This document shows positions 53,808-62,716 of a stretch of 64,000 nucleotides of DNA, piece by piece (positions within the stretch are counted from its first letter, which is position 1; each line of letters starts with the position of its first letter). The notes beneath the pieces are model-generated. The model was not told the DNA's origin, searched no databases, and saw only the letters and a list, made by a program, of their open reading frames with translations. The stretch comes from Deltaproteobacteria bacterium (GTDB lineage Bacteria > Desulfobacterota > Binatia > UBA1149 > SPBQ01), in assembly GCA_029262375.1 (NCBI GenBank), contig JAJCZM010000020.1, positions 1 through 64,000 of the forward strand, in the 5' to 3' direction. The translations under genes and the position numbers were made by a program.

Positions 53808-54862
53808 GACGCTTCCTTCTCGCGCGTTGCGGGCGGCATGTCACGGCGAACACCACCTTTGACCGTATCGGCGCCGGCGCTCTCGATCTCGGCCAGGAGC
53901 TCTTGCTGGCGGGTCGTGAGCTGTGTGGGCAGCGCCATTCGAACGACGACGTAGAAGTCACCGCGGCTGCCGTCGGCTCGTGCGAGTCCTTTGCCGCGCA
54001 AACGCAGTCGCTTCCCCGGCTCGGTGCTGCCGGCTACGTCCATGGTCACCGGACCATCGGGAGTATCTAGCTGGACCTTGGTGCCGTGAACGATTTCCCA
54101 GGGCGCCAGAGGGAGTTCTGCGATGAGCCTGTCGCCTTCGAGCGAGTAGATGTCGTCGGCTATCAGTCGAAGCGTGATGAAAAGGTCGCCGGATGGTGCA
54201 CCTTCCGACCCGGGTTCACCGAGGCCCGATAAACGCATGGTCAAGCCGTCTCGCGCGTCCTTCGGAATACCGAGGTCGATTGCCTTGTGGGTGCGCACCG
54301 TGCCCATGCCGACGCAGGTCGGGCATACGTGTGTCTCGATCACGCCCAACCCGCCGCAGCGCTCGCACGCTCTCACCGCCGGTAGGTCGAAGCGTCGCTT
54401 GCCGCCGGCGAGTGCTTCACCGATAGGCAGAGCCAGCTCGGCGCGTAGGTCCGCGCCGCGGACACGGTAGCGACGGTGGGGCTGTCCGGTATCGCGAAAC
54501 CCGCGTGCGTACTGATCACCGAACGCGGATTCGAAGAAGTCGCTGAATCCCGACGTACCGAATCGCGCCTCGAAGTCCTCGGGCTTCATGTGGGACCACT
54601 GCTCGCTAGAGCGCGGGTCTACGGTCTCGCCCTGTTCCCAGTTCTCGCCGAAGCGGTCATAGCGTTCACGCTTCTCGGGGTCGGACAGGACTTCGTACGC
54701 TTCATTGGCGCGCTTGAAGCGTATCTCGGCCTCGTCTCGCTGCTCCGCCGGTGCCTTGTCGGGGTGGCACTCCAGCGCGAGACGCCGGAACGCCTTCTTG
54801 ATGTCGTCGGCCGTCGCGGATCGCTCGATGCCGAGTGTCATGTAGTAGTCTTGGAATTCCAT
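53804..54862 (-). CDS. cbpA: DnaJ-family co-chaperone (CbpA-like)
   Basis: 352 aa. N-terminal J-domain with the HPD motif (ECHPDKAP, about residue 33) that stimulates DnaK ATPase; two C-terminal beta-sandwich domains bind client ([29 protein letters not shown]). Between them is only half a zinc-finger (CERCGGLG and CPTC, two CxxC pairs), unlike four in DnaJ and none in typical CbpA. A minus-strand gene followed directly by cbpM. Confidence 0.9.
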   Translation of the reverse strand: MEFQDYYMTLGIERSATADDIKKAFRRLALECHPDKAPAEQRDEAEIRFKRANEAYEVLSDPEKRERYDRFGENWEQGETVDPRSSEQWSHMKPEDFEARFGTSGFSDFFESAFGDQYARGFRDTGQPHRRYRVRGADLRAELALPIGEALAGGKRRFDLPAVRACERCGGLGVIETHVCPTCVGMGTVRTHKAIDLGIPKDARDGLTMRLSGLGEPGSEGAPSGDLFITLRLIADDIYSLEGDRLIAELPLAPWEIVHGTKVQLDTPDGPVTMDVAGSTEPGKRLRLRGKGLARADGSRGDFYVVVRMALPTQLTTRQQELLAEIESAGADTVKGGVRRDMPPATREKEAS

Positions 54863-55033
54863 CTAGAGCCGCTATAGCCGCAGGCGCGGTGCGCAGCGAC
54901 GCACCGGTCCTATCTATCTAATGGTGATCGCTTGGCTGTTTGTCCAGCCGAAAGCCACACAAAGCGCAGCGCCCGGAAGGTGATGGCCACGAGCTCGGCA
55001 GATCCGATGCTAGCGGGCGCCAGTGGCGGGGCT

Positions 55034-56005
55034 CTACAGAACCCCGCTCAGCCTCGAGCTGATGAGCGCTTCTGCGTCCGACATGATGCGATCAATGAGT
55101 TCTTTACAGGTCGGAATGTCGTTGATGAGGCCTGCGACCATTCCGCAAGACCAGGCACCCGCGTCCATGTCGCCTTCGGTCATGATGCGCGGATAGACGC
55201 CGGCAACCTCGCCCATGATGTCGTCGAACTTGAGGTCTTTGCCGAGGCGTCGCTCTTTCTCGAGCAATCGCTCGACGGCTTCGTTGGCCAGTACGCGCTC
55301 GGTATTGCGAAGAGGTCGCATGATCAGGCGCGTGTCGAGTTCACTCGCCGCCACGATGGCTTTCTTCACATTCTCGTGTACCGGCGCTTCCTTCGTCGCG
55401 ATGAAGCGGGTTCCCATGTTCATTCCTTCGGCGCCCATCGCGAGCGATGCTACCAGCGAGCGCGCGTCCGCCATGCCGCCCGACGCGACGAATGGGATCT
55501 CGAGTTCGTCTGCCGCGCGCGGCAGAAGGATCATGTTGGGAATGTCGTCTTCGCCGGGATGACCACCGCATTCGAATCCGTCGATCGAGGCGGCGTCGCA
55601 GCCGATCTTTTGCGCCTTCAATGCATGACGAACCGCCGTGCATTTGTGGATGACCTTCACGCCCGCATCTTTGAGCGCGGGCAGATACTCCTGCGGATTG
55701 TTGCCGGCGGTTTCGACGATTTTTACGCCGCCCTCGATGATTGCCTTCACGTAGCCGGGGTAGTCCGGCGCTTGCACGATCGGTAGGAACGTCAGGTTCA
55801 CGCCGAACGGCTTGTCGGTCATGTCGTGGCAACGGGCGATCTCGTTTGCCAGATCTGCCGGGGTTCGCTGCGTGAGTCCGGTGATGATGCCCAGACCGCC
55901 GGCATTCGAGACTGCGGCCGCCAACTCGGCGAAGCCCACGAAGTGCATGCCGCCTTGAATGATGGGGTGTTGGATGCCGAACATCTCGGTGATTTTCGTT
56001 TTCAT
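55034..56005 (-). CDS. Nitronate monooxygenase / 2-nitropropane dioxygenase family protein
   Basis: 323 aa TIM-barrel FMN protein. IQHPIIQGGMHFVGFAELAAAVSNAGGLGIITGL is the class signature (quoted in part), with GFECGGHPGEDDIPNM and IPFVASGGMADARSLVASLAMGAEGMNMGTRF for FMN phosphate binding. CGGAG lies before the ATG. Some relatives in steroid- and fatty-acid-degrading bacteria act as enoyl-CoA reductases rather than on nitroalkanes, which would suit this window. Monocistronic. Confidence 0.9.
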   Translation of the reverse strand: MKTKITEMFGIQHPIIQGGMHFVGFAELAAAVSNAGGLGIITGLTQRTPADLANEIARCHDMTDKPFGVNLTFLPIVQAPDYPGYVKAIIEGGVKIVETAGNNPQEYLPALKDAGVKVIHKCTAVRHALKAQKIGCDAASIDGFECGGHPGEDDIPNMILLPRAADELEIPFVASGGMADARSLVASLAMGAEGMNMGTRFIATKEAPVHENVKKAIVAASELDTRLIMRPLRNTERVLANEAVERLLEKERRLGKDLKFDDIMGEVAGVYPRIMTEGDMDAGAWSCGMVAGLINDIPTCKELIDRIMSDAEALISSRLSGVL

Positions 56006-56180
56006 AGCGTACTCCGTGAGCTCTGTAGCGGCGGGCGGTTGCCCGACAAGAATCGAATCGTCGTTGCCGGACGCGACCGTACCACGATCTCCGATACCGA
56101 GTCCAAATCGCCGGATCGCTCCGGCGGGCGAAACCTAGATGCCGTTACGCCGCGGGCGTGTGTTCGAGGACGGGTTGCCG

Positions 56181-56417
56181 CTATGAGTTCGCGTCGGAAC
56201 CGAGCGTCCAGATCTCGCGCCCGGTCTTGAGCAGCTTCTTCTCGATTCGGAAGCCGTCGGCGCCCTCGGACTCTGCGATGCTGCTCAGCTCGGCGGTATC
56301 GGCGTCCGTTCCGTCGCAGAACCCCATTGGGCGTGTGCTCTCGCCGGAGTTCAACTGAACCTTGAAGTCGCCACGGTCCCAGCGGGTCTGCGTCTCGTTA
56401 CTGTACGGGTAGATCAT
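56181..56417 (-). CDS. Small hypothetical protein
   Basis: 78 aa from ATG MIYPYSNETQTRW; an upstream GTG at 56465 is an alternative. Acidic and polar (DADTAELSSIAESEGADG), no signal or membrane helix, no Shine-Dalgarno of note. Possibly a stand-alone regulator or a chance frame; composition and lack of a competing frame support coding weakly. Confidence 0.45.
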   Translation of the reverse strand: MIYPYSNETQTRWDRGDFKVQLNSGESTRPMGFCDGTDADTAELSSIAESEGADGFRIEKKLLKTGREIWTLGSDANS

Positions 56418-56568
56418 GATCGCTCGCACGCTACGGGGAAACGCGGGTAGGGAAAAGCAAAGCACGCCGAGGGCGGTGCGCCCATCGCTTCGATGTTATA
56501 GAAGTGGTGGACTTGGTGCCTGAGCAAGATCGGCACTCGCACTCGTATCTGTACTAGGGAGTTTCACG

Positions 56569-57303
56569 ATGGAATGGATCTTCGACGCCAACGCATGGGT
56601 CGCGCTCGCGACTCTGACCGCGCTCGAACTCGTGCTCGGGATCGACAACATCATTTTCATCTCGATCCTTGCCGGGCGTCTTCCCGTTGAGCAGCAGGAC
56701 CGCGCACGCAAGATCGGTCTCATGCTCGCGATGGGAATGAGGATCCTGCTCCTGCTCTCGCTTGCATGGATGGCGCGGCTGACCGAGCCGTTCTTTTCCG
56801 TGTTCGGCAGAGCGTTTTCGGGGCGCGATCTGGTGCTCATCGTCGGCGGCATGTTCCTTCTGGCCAAGAGTACGCATGAAATTCACGACAATCTGGAAGG
56901 CGAGCCTGACGGAACTGTGAGCTCGACTGCCGCATCGATGTTGGGCGTGCTCACGCAGATCGCGTTGCTCGACGTCGTCTTCTCACTGGACTCGGTCATT
57001 ACGGCTGTCGGCATGGTCGATGAGATTCCGGTCATGGTAACCGCGATCGTTATCTCCATCGCGTTGATGATGTTGTTTGCGAAGCCGGTAGGCGACTTCG
57101 TCGATGCTCATCCGACCGTGAAGATGCTCGCGCTCAGCTTCCTGATGCTTGTGGGGATGGCGCTCGTGGCCGATGGAGCGGGTTTCCACATCCCGAAAGG
57201 CTACATCTATTTCTCGATGGGATTCTCGATCTTCGTCGAGATGCTCAATATGCGATTGCGTGCGCGGCGAGAGCCGCCGGTTCAGCTGCGTTCGTCGTTC
57301 TGA
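56569..57303 (+). CDS. TerC family integral membrane protein
   Basis: 244 aa. GGGAG upstream of ATG. About seven membrane helices with the TerC signatures LELVLGIDNIIFISILAGRLP and LDVVFSLDSVITAVGMVD, whose Asp residues sit in the membrane and are thought to handle Mn/Ca ions. Related to E. coli Alx and TerC. I looked for a yybP-ykoY-like leader and did not see its conserved boxes. Monocistronic. Confidence 0.9.
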   Translation: MEWIFDANAWVALATLTALELVLGIDNIIFISILAGRLPVEQQDRARKIGLMLAMGMRILLLLSLAWMARLTEPFFSVFGRAFSGRDLVLIVGGMFLLAKSTHEIHDNLEGEPDGTVSSTAASMLGVLTQIALLDVVFSLDSVITAVGMVDEIPVMVTAIVISIALMMLFAKPVGDFVDAHPTVKMLALSFLMLVGMALVADGAGFHIPKGYIYFSMGFSIFVEMLNMRLRARREPPVQLRSSF

Positions 57304-57312
57304 ACCGGACTG

Positions 57313-58287
57313 CTACCGCGCCAGATTGGTGAGCACTTCGCGCGCGAGTCGCTCGCTGTACGGCGTCATCTTCGGATGGCCGGGGCTCCAGCCTGCCAGG
57401 AAGCGATAGAAGTCGGTCCACGCGAGTGGAAACAGCGCGCGCCATTCCGCTTCGAGATCTCGAACGTCGATCTCCGGTCGGTTTCGCTCGAGCGCGGTGC
57501 GCAGCGCTGCAAAGTAGATGTCGAGATAGACGGACTCGCTGCGTTCGCATTCGCGCTCGTCCAAGCAACTTCCGAGCAGATAGGCGACGTCCTTCATCCC
57601 GCAGCCGCCGCCCACATATTGGAAATCCACGGCAGCGACGCTCTTGGAGTCGGTGGCGAAGCAGAAGTTGGCAACTTTTGCGTCGCCGTGGACGAACGTG
57701 AGGTAGTGCGCGCAACTCAGCCGCGCATCGATGGTCGTCGCGGCGTCCTTGAGCGCGCCGTCAGGCATCTCTGCGAGTTCGTCGGGGCGCGTGGCCAGAT
57801 GCCAGTAGGTTCCCGTCTCCCATAGCCCGTCGGGCGATTCCCCGAGGAAGGTTGCGTGAAACTCCGCGAGCCAGTGCAGGCACAGCGTAACGCCGTTGCG
57901 GTCGAGCCTGAAGCGGCGCTCGGGAAACCCGGCGGCGTCGAGATCTTCTAGTACGAAGAGCCAACCGCCGTCGTCTAGCTCTGTCGCAGCCATTGTGTGC
58001 GGGACACGGCATGCGTCGCGGCAGCGACTGCTCCAGTTTCGGTACCAGGCCAGCTCGACGGCGTACGAGCGAAGTTTTCGTTCGTGAGACCGATCCGTAT
58101 TCCAACCGCGCGGATGATTTCCGGCAGTCGGTGGGTTGACGTGCTTTACGATTGCGGGCGTGCCGTCGAGGCGGACGCGTACGATCTCACCGTAGCCGCT
58201 CCACAAGGATTGTACGCGTTCACAGACTTCGATGGAGGTCGAACCGGTCAGAGTAAGCACGCGGTCTCGTTGGTCGGGGGGAAGCAT
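57313..58287 (-). CDS. Phosphotransferase (APH/choline-kinase-like)
   Basis: 324 aa from the [12 protein letters not shown]; a GTG 27 bases upstream is an alternative. Kinase fold with a Lys near IVKHVNPP, the catalytic loop [13 protein letters not shown] and the following [19 protein letters not shown], typical of the small-molecule kinases (EcKinase/APH). Candidate substrates are choline, sugars or other alcohols. Stops 10 bases after TerC on the opposite strand. Confidence 0.85.
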   Translation of the reverse strand: MLPPDQRDRVLTLTGSTSIEVCERVQSLWSGYGEIVRVRLDGTPAIVKHVNPPTAGNHPRGWNTDRSHERKLRSYAVELAWYRNWSSRCRDACRVPHTMAATELDDGGWLFVLEDLDAAGFPERRFRLDRNGVTLCLHWLAEFHATFLGESPDGLWETGTYWHLATRPDELAEMPDGALKDAATTIDARLSCAHYLTFVHGDAKVANFCFATDSKSVAAVDFQYVGGGCGMKDVAYLLGSCLDERECERSESVYLDIYFAALRTALERNRPEIDVRDLEAEWRALFPLAWTDFYRFLAGWSPGHPKMTPYSERLAREVLTNLAR

Positions 58288-58541
58288 TTGTTCACAACCT
58301 AACCGGGCCCGCATCGTTTTTCACGCGGTAGGCTGTGTGGTACCCATACCGCGCGACGCCGACCTGCCTCGCGGCCGTGCTGTCGCAGTTCTGTACAACG
58401 ATTGGTCGGCCGCTAAACCAGTGATGAACACCTCGAGTGAGGTAGATTGATATCGGCGACTCGACTCCCTCTCCCGCCGCCTCTGCATCCTCGGCAACGC
58501 GACGCGATGGGCGATGGCTGCTCGCGGGCCTCACCCTAGCG

Positions 58542-60107
58542 TTGCTGCTCATCGGACAGTCTATGTCCGATCGCCTGCCGCACGCCGTCAGCAGGGTTTT
58601 ACCTCAACTCTCTCTGCCCAGCTCTGCCGTTGGGCAATGGCTCATCCCTGCCGGGCGCGAGAAGGCCGTCGTCGAACTCATTGCGGGGTGCGAGGCGACG
58701 CCGTTGTCAGTGGAGAACGTCGAGATCTCCCGGGGCACGATTACCGTGCACCTCTTGAATGATGCCGGCACGGAAACCACGCGTCTGACAATCGCAAGCC
58801 GCGAGGAAGCGGGGCGCGTGCAGCCGGCGGTTACGCTGGAGGAGCTTCACGAGCTCGACGCCTCTACCCGGCGCGCGCTGACCGGTTGGATCACGCTGAT
58901 GGAAGCGCGTAGCGGGGCCGGTGTGTGGGTCTTTGGCGAGCCACTGTTGCCGCCCGGTCAGCGGCAGGCCCGACTGCCGCTTCAGCCGGCTCTCAGTGTT
59001 GTCCCGCTAGTGCAGGTCGTCGTCTGCGCGCTGGCCCTCATGACAGGCATCGTCGCGTTTCGCAGAAGAGTCGCGATCGAGTTGGGTTCGAACTTCAAGA
59101 TCACGCATGCACTGCCCGGCGCGCTTCAGGTCGTATTGTTCACGTACTGGCTGTCGCACTGGCCGGAAGGCCGGGTTCTTGCCGAGTTGCTGGTCGTGCA
59201 GGTCGCGTACGCGTACGTCGTTGACTTCCTCTTCTCGGTCTTACATGAGCAGCGCTGGCGTGTGGGGCTCGGTCCGATCCCCGTCGTGCTCAGTACCAAT
59301 CTGTTCGCGCAGTTCTCGGGGGATACGTTCTGGTGCGCGCTGCTCGCGGTGGCGATAGGCCTGGCGGCGAAGACGTTCATCACGCGCGGCGGTCGCCACA
59401 TCTTCAACCCCTCCGTGATCGGTTTGACCGTCGTTGCCGTGATCGATCTTGCGGCGCCGGGGATCGCTACCCCGGACTTCGCGCACGAGTTCGACGCGCC
59501 GCCGAACATGACGGAACTCATCCTCATGCTCGCGCTCATCGTCCAGCTGAGACTGCCGGTCGTATTGGTCACTTTGGGGGCCACACTCGGCATCATCGCC
59601 ACGAACCAGGTGGCGCCGGACATTGCGTTCAGCCCCGTATGGGCGGCCGTGACGTTAGTCTTGTGCCTGCTCATTACCGATCCGGCCACGATCCCGCGGA
59701 CCGACAAGGGCAAGCTGATGTTCGGAGCCTTTATCGGAGCCGGCATGGTAGTCGGGCACAACCTTCTGATGTACGCCGGTCACTCTGATTTCTGGGCGAA
59801 GGTTGCGTGTGTGCCGCTGGCGAATCTGCTCGTTCCTGCGTTCGATCGTGTCGCCCGTGCGACACCCAATCTGCCGGGACTGGGCGAGCGTTTCGCGAAG
59901 GGGCATGTCGCGCTGTGGCTGGCTATTTCTCTGGGATTGCTCGCGCAGGGTAAGGCGTCCACGTTCACGGGCGCCGACGCTGCCGACTATACGAGCCACT
60001 GCTACGTCGGTGGAGCGAGCGAAAACGACTGCACGACGAATCCGATGTACTGCAGGCTCTTCAGCTTTCATTCGGAGTTGAAGTGCTGGACTGGGCGCGA
60101 TGACTAA
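58542..60107 (+). CDS. RnfD/NqrB-type membrane protein with extra N- and C-terminal domains
   Basis: At least 521 aa. The frame starts formally at TTG 58542, but it is open to 58446 and encodes a likely first membrane helix (RWLLAGLTLALLLIGQ). The real start may therefore be a rare ATT or ATC codon near 58446-58452, where GAGG lies upstream. An extracytoplasmic region follows, then seven or eight helices with FNPSVIGLTVVAVID, the NQR2/RnfD hallmark. The tail has several Cys (HCYVGGASENDC, YCRLFSFHSELKCW). No other Rnf/Nqr subunit gene is in the window, so the redox partners are unknown. Confidence 0.75.
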   Translation: MLLIGQSMSDRLPHAVSRVLPQLSLPSSAVGQWLIPAGREKAVVELIAGCEATPLSVENVEISRGTITVHLLNDAGTETTRLTIASREEAGRVQPAVTLEELHELDASTRRALTGWITLMEARSGAGVWVFGEPLLPPGQRQARLPLQPALSVVPLVQVVVCALALMTGIVAFRRRVAIELGSNFKITHALPGALQVVLFTYWLSHWPEGRVLAELLVVQVAYAYVVDFLFSVLHEQRWRVGLGPIPVVLSTNLFAQFSGDTFWCALLAVAIGLAAKTFITRGGRHIFNPSVIGLTVVAVIDLAAPGIATPDFAHEFDAPPNMTELILMLALIVQLRLPVVLVTLGATLGIIATNQVAPDIAFSPVWAAVTLVLCLLITDPATIPRTDKGKLMFGAFIGAGMVVGHNLLMYAGHSDFWAKVACVPLANLLVPAFDRVARATPNLPGLGERFAKGHVALWLAISLGLLAQGKASTFTGADAADYTSHCYVGGASENDCTTNPMYCRLFSFHSELKCWTGRDD

Positions 60108-60116
60108 TCGCGACAG

Positions 60117-61994
60117 CTACCCTCGGCGACGGTGTTCCTGCACCAGACGCAAGACGTCGCTGCCGAATCGTTCGATCTTCGCAGGGCCTAGTCCACGGAT
60201 GCGCGAGAGTGCCTCGAGCGAATCCGGTTCCTCTCGATCAATGGCCAGGATGACCTTACGCTGGAACACCATGTAGGCCTTCCAGCCGAGCGAGCGGGCC
60301 GTACGCTTTCGATAGTTGTCGAGTGCGCGTGCGATGTCTCCGCCGTAGCGGCTCGATGTGCGCGGCTTGCGCGTGGTCGTGCCGCCGGTGCCTGCGCGCG
60401 ACCCCCGGGTTGCCCGCTGCGGTTTTCCCGGCATCCAAACGGTGGGGTATTTGACGCCTGTGCGTGCAAGTAGCCCGGCGTCGAGCAGTGCATCGATACC
60501 CGCGATCACGCTGTCTTCGTTGTATTGAGAGAGCGAGCCGTACTCGGGCAGCGTCAGTAGTCCTGCGCGTGAGAGCGTCTTGGCCTTTCCTCCACGCAGC
60601 GCCTGAGCGAGGTTTCGGCGACCAACGGGTCGGGTGAGGCGATCAACCGCCGCGAGAATGACGTCGTTAGCCGAATCGGGCAGGGGATCGATCGCCGCCT
60701 TTGATTCGTCTGTGGCGCGGGCTGTTTCGATTTCGACCGCGTCGCCGAGGCAGAAGTCGCAACGCGTGCAATCCGGCTCGTCATCGTCGAGACCCGTGAA
60801 ATGGCAGACCAACGCTCGGTGTCGGCACTGCATCCGGGTTGCGTAGTTCTCGATCTCTGCGAGTGCATCGCCACGGCGTTCGCCGAACGCCGCGCTCGTC
60901 GGCGATTTGTCCATCAGGCGGCGCTGGGTCGCGAGGTCCGCTCGGCCGAAGAAGAGGATGCAGCGTGCCGGATCACCGTCGCGACCCGCTCGCCCGGCCT
61001 CCTGATAGTAGGCTTCGACACTACCCGGTGTCTGAAAGTGCACGATCAATCGAATGTCGGGAAGGTCGATGCCCATGCCGAATGCATTCGTGGCCACGAG
61101 AATCCGTGTTCGTCCCGCTTCGAATGCGAGCTGCGCGCGCTCGCGCGCCAGTTTCGTGCGGCCGGCGTGATAGTAGCCCACCGACATTCCCGCGGCCCGA
61201 AGCGCTTTCGCGACGCGCTCGGTGACCTTGCGCGTACTGCAGTAGACGATCGCACGACCGCGTCCGGAGCGTCCGCGGATTCCGGCGCGATCCAGGGCGT
61301 CGCGCACCGCATCGACACGCGCACTCTCGGTTCTGATGGCGCTTACGTCGAACGAGAGATTGGGGCGCTCGAACCCCGTGCGCACGACGACCGGGTCTCG
61401 CAGCGCTAGAGAGGCAGCGATTTCGTCCATGACGGCCGGCGTCGCCGTTGCCGTCAGGCCGATCATGGGCGCATCGACGACGTCGCGCAGTCTGCTCAGC
61501 GCCATGTAGTCGGGGCGGAAGTCGTGTCCCCATTGGCTAACGCAATGCGCTTCGTCGATCGCGATCAGAGCGATGGGGGTGCGGCCGAGCAAGCGCCGGA
61601 AACCGTCCTGCGCGGCACGCTCGGGTGACACGTAAAGCAGCTCCAATTCGCCACGAAGGAAGCTCGCCACGACTTCTCGCTGCTCGTCGTCGTCTTGATG
61701 GCTATGCAGCGCGGCGGCGGCGACCCCGCGCCCGATCAGCGCACCGACCTGATCCTGCATGAGTGCGATCAGAGGTGAGACCACGATCGTCGTACCGGCG
61801 CCGGCGCGCGCCGCCAACAGTGCCGGAACCTGGTAGCAGACGGATTTGCCGGCTCCGGTCGGGAGCAGCACGACGGCGTCGCGCTTGGCTATGACGGCCG
61901 CGACAGCCTCGCTCTGCCCGGCGCGAAATTTCGCGTGCCCGAAGACATCCGAGAGGACTCGCCGAGCCTGTGCGAGAGATTTCGTCCGCGGCAT
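60117..61994 (-). CDS. recQ: ATP-dependent DNA helicase RecQ
   Basis: 625 aa, usual RecQ length. Walker A LLPTGAGKSVCY, DEAH box IAIDEAHCVSQWGHDFRP, motif III GLTATATPAV, Zn-binding Cys cluster CRHRALVCHFTG..CTRCDFC, RQC domain, and a C-terminal HRDC domain (ALDNYRKRTARSLGWKAYMVFQ). 3'-5' helicase for recombination and fork repair. The stop lies 9 bases from the convergent RnfD-like gene. Confidence 0.95.
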   Translation of the reverse strand: MPRTKSLAQARRVLSDVFGHAKFRAGQSEAVAAVIAKRDAVVLLPTGAGKSVCYQVPALLAARAGAGTTIVVSPLIALMQDQVGALIGRGVAAAALHSHQDDDEQREVVASFLRGELELLYVSPERAAQDGFRRLLGRTPIALIAIDEAHCVSQWGHDFRPDYMALSRLRDVVDAPMIGLTATATPAVMDEIAASLALRDPVVVRTGFERPNLSFDVSAIRTESARVDAVRDALDRAGIRGRSGRGRAIVYCSTRKVTERVAKALRAAGMSVGYYHAGRTKLARERAQLAFEAGRTRILVATNAFGMGIDLPDIRLIVHFQTPGSVEAYYQEAGRAGRDGDPARCILFFGRADLATQRRLMDKSPTSAAFGERRGDALAEIENYATRMQCRHRALVCHFTGLDDDEPDCTRCDFCLGDAVEIETARATDESKAAIDPLPDSANDVILAAVDRLTRPVGRRNLAQALRGGKAKTLSRAGLLTLPEYGSLSQYNEDSVIAGIDALLDAGLLARTGVKYPTVWMPGKPQRATRGSRAGTGGTTTRKPRTSSRYGGDIARALDNYRKRTARSLGWKAYMVFQRKVILAIDREEPDSLEALSRIRGLGPAKIERFGSDVLRLVQEHRRRG

Positions 61995-62030
61995 CAGGAG
62001 TTTTTATCATAGCCCGCAGCGGTGTGCAGG

Positions 62031-62537
62031 CTATGGCGTCTCGGATTCGCTCTCCGGGTCTTCCTCTAGCGGTCTCAACATTACAGTTAAGCCATTGATG
62101 AAGTATCGCAGCACTTGGTCGCCGCACTCTCGATAGTGCTTGTGCCCTTGCTTGCGGAAGAGCGCACTGAGTTCCGGCCGCGATAGCGCGAAACCGCCGC
62201 TTTCCAGCATGGCGTGCATGCCTTCTTCCTTCAGGTCGAAGGCGATGCGCAGTTTGCGCAGTACGGCGTTGTTACTGTCAGCAGGAACGGGCGGGGGAGG
62301 TTTCTGTCCTTCTGGGAGTTCTCGCTCCCCGCGTCGCTCGACGATGAGGCCATCGAGGAACGCCGTGAGTTCCGGTGTCTCGGCCACGGCGTATTGCTCG
62401 TCTTCCTCACGGGCGAGCAACGCGCGCGTGCGCTCGTCGCTCACTTCGTGTCCGCCAAGCGCGAACAGGTCCTGGACGTCGCGATTTCGCAGGCCGAGCG
62501 CGTAGCGCAGTCGGCGCAGTATTAGGTTGCCTTCCAT
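62031..62537 (-). CDS. DUF1456 family protein (YehS-like)
   Basis: 168 aa from ATG MEGNLILRRLRYALGL; GAGG is 3 bases upstream of it. Two copies of the DUF1456 repeat: NLILRRLRYALGLRNRDVQDLFALGG and NNAVLRKLRIAFDLKEEGMHAMLESGG, each ending in a helix-rich LxRxxxxxYxxCxDxxLxxFLxGL-type motif. Function unknown. Acidic C-terminal tail. Confidence 0.85.
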   Translation of the reverse strand: MEGNLILRRLRYALGLRNRDVQDLFALGGHEVSDERTRALLAREEDEQYAVAETPELTAFLDGLIVERRGERELPEGQKPPPPVPADSNNAVLRKLRIAFDLKEEGMHAMLESGGFALSRPELSALFRKQGHKHYRECGDQVLRYFINGLTVMLRPLEEDPESESETP

Positions 62538-62716
62538 TGCCCTCGGGCAGTTTGAGCAGAAGGGGCGGCCGCGCGCGAACGTGGCGCCGGTACTGACGGC
62601 CGGGTTGTCAGCTGGAGGAACAGTTGCGCGTCGTGGCGTGGACTGCACTGTGCTCCGCTGCTACCCGAGAGGGGACTGACTTGGAAGATATCTGAGCGCA
62701 GTCGCGGAGGGACGCT

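Noticed and set aside
56466-56568. Mn riboswitch (yybP-ykoY) before the TerC gene
   Set aside because: The leader is short, and I could not find the conserved boxes.
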